Below are positions 61,834-64,000 of a stretch of 64,000 nucleotides of DNA, piece by piece. This DNA is from Butyricimonas faecalis. Its GTDB lineage: Bacteria > Bacteroidota > Bacteroidia > Bacteroidales > Marinifilaceae. The notes beneath the pieces are model-generated. The model was not told the origin of the DNA. It did no database searches and was given only the letters and a program-made list of their open reading frames with translations. The number at the start of each line of letters is the position of its first letter. Position 1 is the stretch's first letter. Made by a program: the position numbers and the translations under genes. The stretch covers positions 3,162,001-3,226,000 of the forward strand of contig NZ_CP032819.1 in assembly GCF_003991565.1 (NCBI RefSeq). The letters run 5' to 3'.

Positions 61834-63207
61834 CTATTTCTTCATAATCTCTCCGAAATATTTGTAGAATAACGGAATTGTCGTGATTCCATTAAAGAAT
61901 TGCTCCAGTGGGTAATTCTCGTTCGGGGAGTGGATGGCATCGGAACCCAAACCAAAGCCCATCAGTACGGACTTGATTCCCAACACTTCCTCGAAAGTGG
62001 CAATGATTGGAATACTACCACCGGAACGAACCGGAACCGGTTGCTTGCCGTACACTTCCTCGTATGCCTTCTCGGCAGCCTTGTAAGCCGGCAGATCAAT
62101 CGGACACACGTAAGAAGGTCCGCCATGCAGGTAATCCACTTTTACCTTCACGCAATCCGGAGCAATCGACTCGAAATACTCCTTGAACAATTTTGCAATC
62201 TTCTCATGTTTCTGGTTCGGAACCAAACGGCAACTGATCTTAGCGTAAGCCTTAGAAGGCAACACTGTCTTGGCCCCTTCTCCCGTGTAACCACCCCAGA
62301 TACCACACACGTCGAACGTTGGACGAATACCTGTACGTTCGTTGGTCGTGAATCCTTCTTCGCCCTTCACTTCCTTGATGTCTAGAGATTTTTTGTAATT
62401 CTCCAAATCAAAAGGAGCCTTCGCCATCTTGGCACGCTCTTCAGCACTTACTTCCAGCACGTCATCATAGAATCCGGGGATCGTGATATGCCCTTTCTCG
62501 TCCTGCATATCGGCAATCATCTTACACAACACGTTGATCGGGTTTGCTACAGCACCTCCGAATATTCCGGAATGTAAATCGGCATTCGGACCGGTAACTT
62601 CAACCTGCCAGTAAGCCAAACCTCTCAATCCCGTAGTGATTGAAGGAATATCACGGCCAATCATACTGGTATCTGAAACCAGAATCACATCCGCTTTCAA
62701 CATGTCCTTATGATCCCGGCAGAACTTCGGAAGGCTCGGAGAACCGATTTCCTCTTCTCCCTCGATCATGAACTTCACGTTACAGTTCAATTTTCCGGAT
62801 TTCATTAAATATTCAAACGCTTTGGCGTGCATGAAAGCCTGACCTTTATCATCATCAGCCCCGCGAGCCCAAATCTTACCATCCTTAATAACCGGCTCGA
62901 AAGGTTTCGTGTTCCATAATTCGATCGGGTCAACCGGCATCACGTCCATGTGCCCGTACACCAACACCGTAGGAAGAGCCGGATCAATGATCTTTTCCCC
63001 GTAAGCAACTGGATTTCCTTCCGTTTCATACACTTCTGCCCGGTCCGCTCCGGCGGCTAACATGATTTTCGTCCATTGCTCGGCACAACGATACATGTCT
63101 GGCTTATGCTCAGACAATGACGAGATTGAAGGGATACGAATCAACTCGAATAACTCGTTCAAGAAACGTTCCTTGTTCTCTTCCACGTACTTTTTGATTT
63201 CTTCCAT
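61834..63207 (-). CDS. M20-family metallopeptidase (dipeptidase-like)
   Basis: Zinc peptidase of 457 residues. Metal-site motifs: YGHMDVMPVD with H86 and D88 (85-93), RGADDDKGQ with D119 as bridging ligand (about 116-123), EGEEEIGS with catalytic E152 and ligand E153 (149-156), and the C-terminal His-containing GSDAIHSPNE. A dimerization domain lies between (about 195-355). No signal peptide, so cytoplasmic. Family members hydrolyse dipeptides and related amides; close Bacteroidetes relatives are called dipeptidases. It is divergent from prs. Confidence 0.93.
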   Translation of the reverse strand: MEEIKKYVEENKERFLNELFELIRIPSISSLSEHKPDMYRCAEQWTKIMLAAGADRAEVYETEGNPVAYGEKIIDPALPTVLVYGHMDVMPVDPIELWNTKPFEPVIKDGKIWARGADDDKGQAFMHAKAFEYLMKSGKLNCNVKFMIEGEEEIGSPSLPKFCRDHKDMLKADVILVSDTSMIGRDIPSITTGLRGLAYWQVEVTGPNADLHSGIFGGAVANPINVLCKMIADMQDEKGHITIPGFYDDVLEVSAEERAKMAKAPFDLENYKKSLDIKEVKGEEGFTTNERTGIRPTFDVCGIWGGYTGEGAKTVLPSKAYAKISCRLVPNQKHEKIAKLFKEYFESIAPDCVKVKVDYLHGGPSYVCPIDLPAYKAAEKAYEEVYGKQPVPVRSGGSIPIIATFEEVLGIKSVLMGFGLGSDAIHSPNENYPLEQFFNGITTIPLFYKYFGEIMKK

Positions 63208-63274
63208 TTATTTGAAAATATATTGATTAATAAAATTAACATACTCCACATGGTAACAAGTACAAGTCCTGTAA

Positions 63275-63363
63275 TTGTTCCAACAACATCTTTATTGGAA
63301 CAAATATAATATTTTCAGATGAAGGAATCAAACAACTGTTCCACAAATTCCTTTGGCGGAACA
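63275..63363. promoter_or_regulatory. Two inverted-repeat sites in prs/M20 divergent promoter region
   Basis: TTGTTCCAA (63275-63283) with TTGGAACAA (63295-63303), spacing 11 bp; and TGTTCC (63337-63342) with GGAACA (63358-63363), spacing 15 bp. The second overlaps the prs -33 element. The shared GGAACA suggests one regulator. Confidence 0.4.
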
Positions 63364-63382
63364 AAATAATTTCATACTTTTG
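63352..63382 (+). promoter_or_regulatory. Promoter of prs
   Basis: TTTG (63352-63355), 19-bp spacer, TACTTTTG (63375-63382); the prs ATG is 28 bp later. Confidence 0.75.
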
Positions 63383-63410
63383 CCTGGTGTTTTCAACTAA
63401 TGAATTAGAT

Positions 63411-64000
63411 ATGTCAAATCTTCCCGAAATTAAAGTTTTCGCCGGTGAGAATAGCCAATATATCGCAGAAAGTATTGCTAGTTCTCTTGGGCTGGAACTC
63501 GGTAAAAAAACGTTTACGAGATTTAGTGACGGAGAATTCGTCACGTCATTCGACGAAACGGTGAGAGGTGAGCATGTATTTATCGTGCAATCCACCTTCC
63601 CGCCCAGTGATAACCTCATGGAATTACTCTTGATGATCGATGCCGCCAAAAGAGCATCCGCTTACAAGGTAATCGCCGTAATCCCCTATTTCGGGTTTGC
63701 ACGTCAAGACCGGAAAGATAAACCGCGTGTCGCTATCGGGGCAAAACTAGTGGCTAATATGCTACAAGCTGCCGGCGTTGACCGGATTATCACGATGGAT
63801 TTGCATGCCGACCAGATTCAAGGATTTTTCGATGTTCCCGTGGATCACTTGTACGGTTCAACCGTCTTGATCCCTTATATCAAATCTTTAGGATTACGTG
63901 ATTTCGCCATTGCCTCTCCGGATATCGGTGGAGCCAAAAGAGCAAACTCCTGGGCAAAATACTTCGATTCCGGGTTGATTATCTGCCACAAGACCCGCAT
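63411..64000 (+). CDS. prs: Ribose-phosphate pyrophosphokinase, 3' end cut by window edge
   Basis: Makes PRPP from ribose 5-phosphate and ATP for purine, pyrimidine, His and Trp synthesis. The visible 196 residues are clearly Prs: MSNLPEIKVFAGENSQYIAESIA, then RFSDGEF (about 41-47), VQSTFPPSDNLMELL (about 62-76), IPYFGFARQDRKDKPRVAIGAKLVANML (about 92-119) and MDLHADQIQGFF (about 128-139), where the ATP and metal residues lie. The gene leaves the window before the PRPP-binding loop. It has a good promoter of its own. Confidence 0.96.
   Translation, partial: MSNLPEIKVFAGENSQYIAESIASSLGLELGKKTFTRFSDGEFVTSFDETVRGEHVFIVQSTFPPSDNLMELLLMIDAAKRASAYKVIAVIPYFGFARQDRKDKPRVAIGAKLVANMLQAAGVDRIITMDLHADQIQGFFDVPVDHLYGSTVLIPYIKSLGLRDFAIASPDIGGAKRANSWAKYFDSGLIICHKTR

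Overview
The window looks like a chromosomal segment of an anaerobic gut-type Bacteroidales bacterium. The evidence is SusC/SusD pairs, a HmuYRSTUV-type haem operon, UpxY-type capsule antitermination and repeated promoters of the Bacteroidetes form TTG(G)-N19-20-TAnnTTTG. Mixed GC content and interspersed palindromic elements make Odoribacteraceae (Butyricimonas/Odoribacter-like) my best guess, but this is inference. I see no rRNA, tRNA or CRISPR array. Both edges cut genes: a thioredoxin-fold protein on the left and prs on the right.

Layout. 1-11.2 kb is housekeeping: polyprenyl synthase, dCMP deaminase, a CtpA-like protease, an exported NUC1 nuclease, a TlpA-like redoxin, a DUF4143 ATPase behind a 28-bp palindrome, a Dus enzyme, a YbaN-like protein and leuS. 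11.3-12.0 kb is a RelE/HigB-type toxin with an XRE antitoxin. 12.1-21.6 kb is a complete haem locus, hmuYRSTUV, followed by a sodium:solute symporter.

23.2-49.0 kb is a capsule locus. It opens with a long leader containing a possible invertible promoter, then UpxY, an unknown protein, a terminator and a WbpM/CapD-like enzyme. The export genes wza, wzc and a CpsB/YwqE-type phosphatase follow, with wza and the phosphatase frameshifted. After a UDP-sugar dehydrogenase comes a very AT-rich block (about 32.6-45.5 kb): flippase, polymerase, glycosyltransferases, initiating sugar transferase, three ATP-grasp enzymes, a CapK-like adenylating enzyme, a CapA-like phosphatase and an aminotransferase. 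The locus ends with capE-capG-capF homologues, which would make UDP-N-acetyl-L-fucosamine, and two terminators.

49.0-56.3 kb holds a repeat-rich spacer, a small XRE regulator with paired operators, and a SusC (frameshifted)/SusD/fasciclin/lipoprotein operon. 56.3-64 kb is mixed: a DUF1697 protein, a lipoprotein, an SDR enzyme, a lipoprotein-type phosphatidylserine decarboxylase homologue with an in-frame amber codon, a remnant of a second DUF4143 ATPase behind paired palindromes, a MntA-HepT toxin-antitoxin pair, an M20 peptidase and the start of prs.

Recurring themes are: (i) a roughly 150-bp palindromic element with terminal inverted repeats, seen in up to four places and once inside the haem operon; (ii) paired palindromes in front of DUF4143 ATPases; (iii) three one-base homopolymer frameshifts plus one nonsense codon, all in surface or export genes. 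The last could be real phase-variable decay or base-calling error, and the sequence alone cannot decide.
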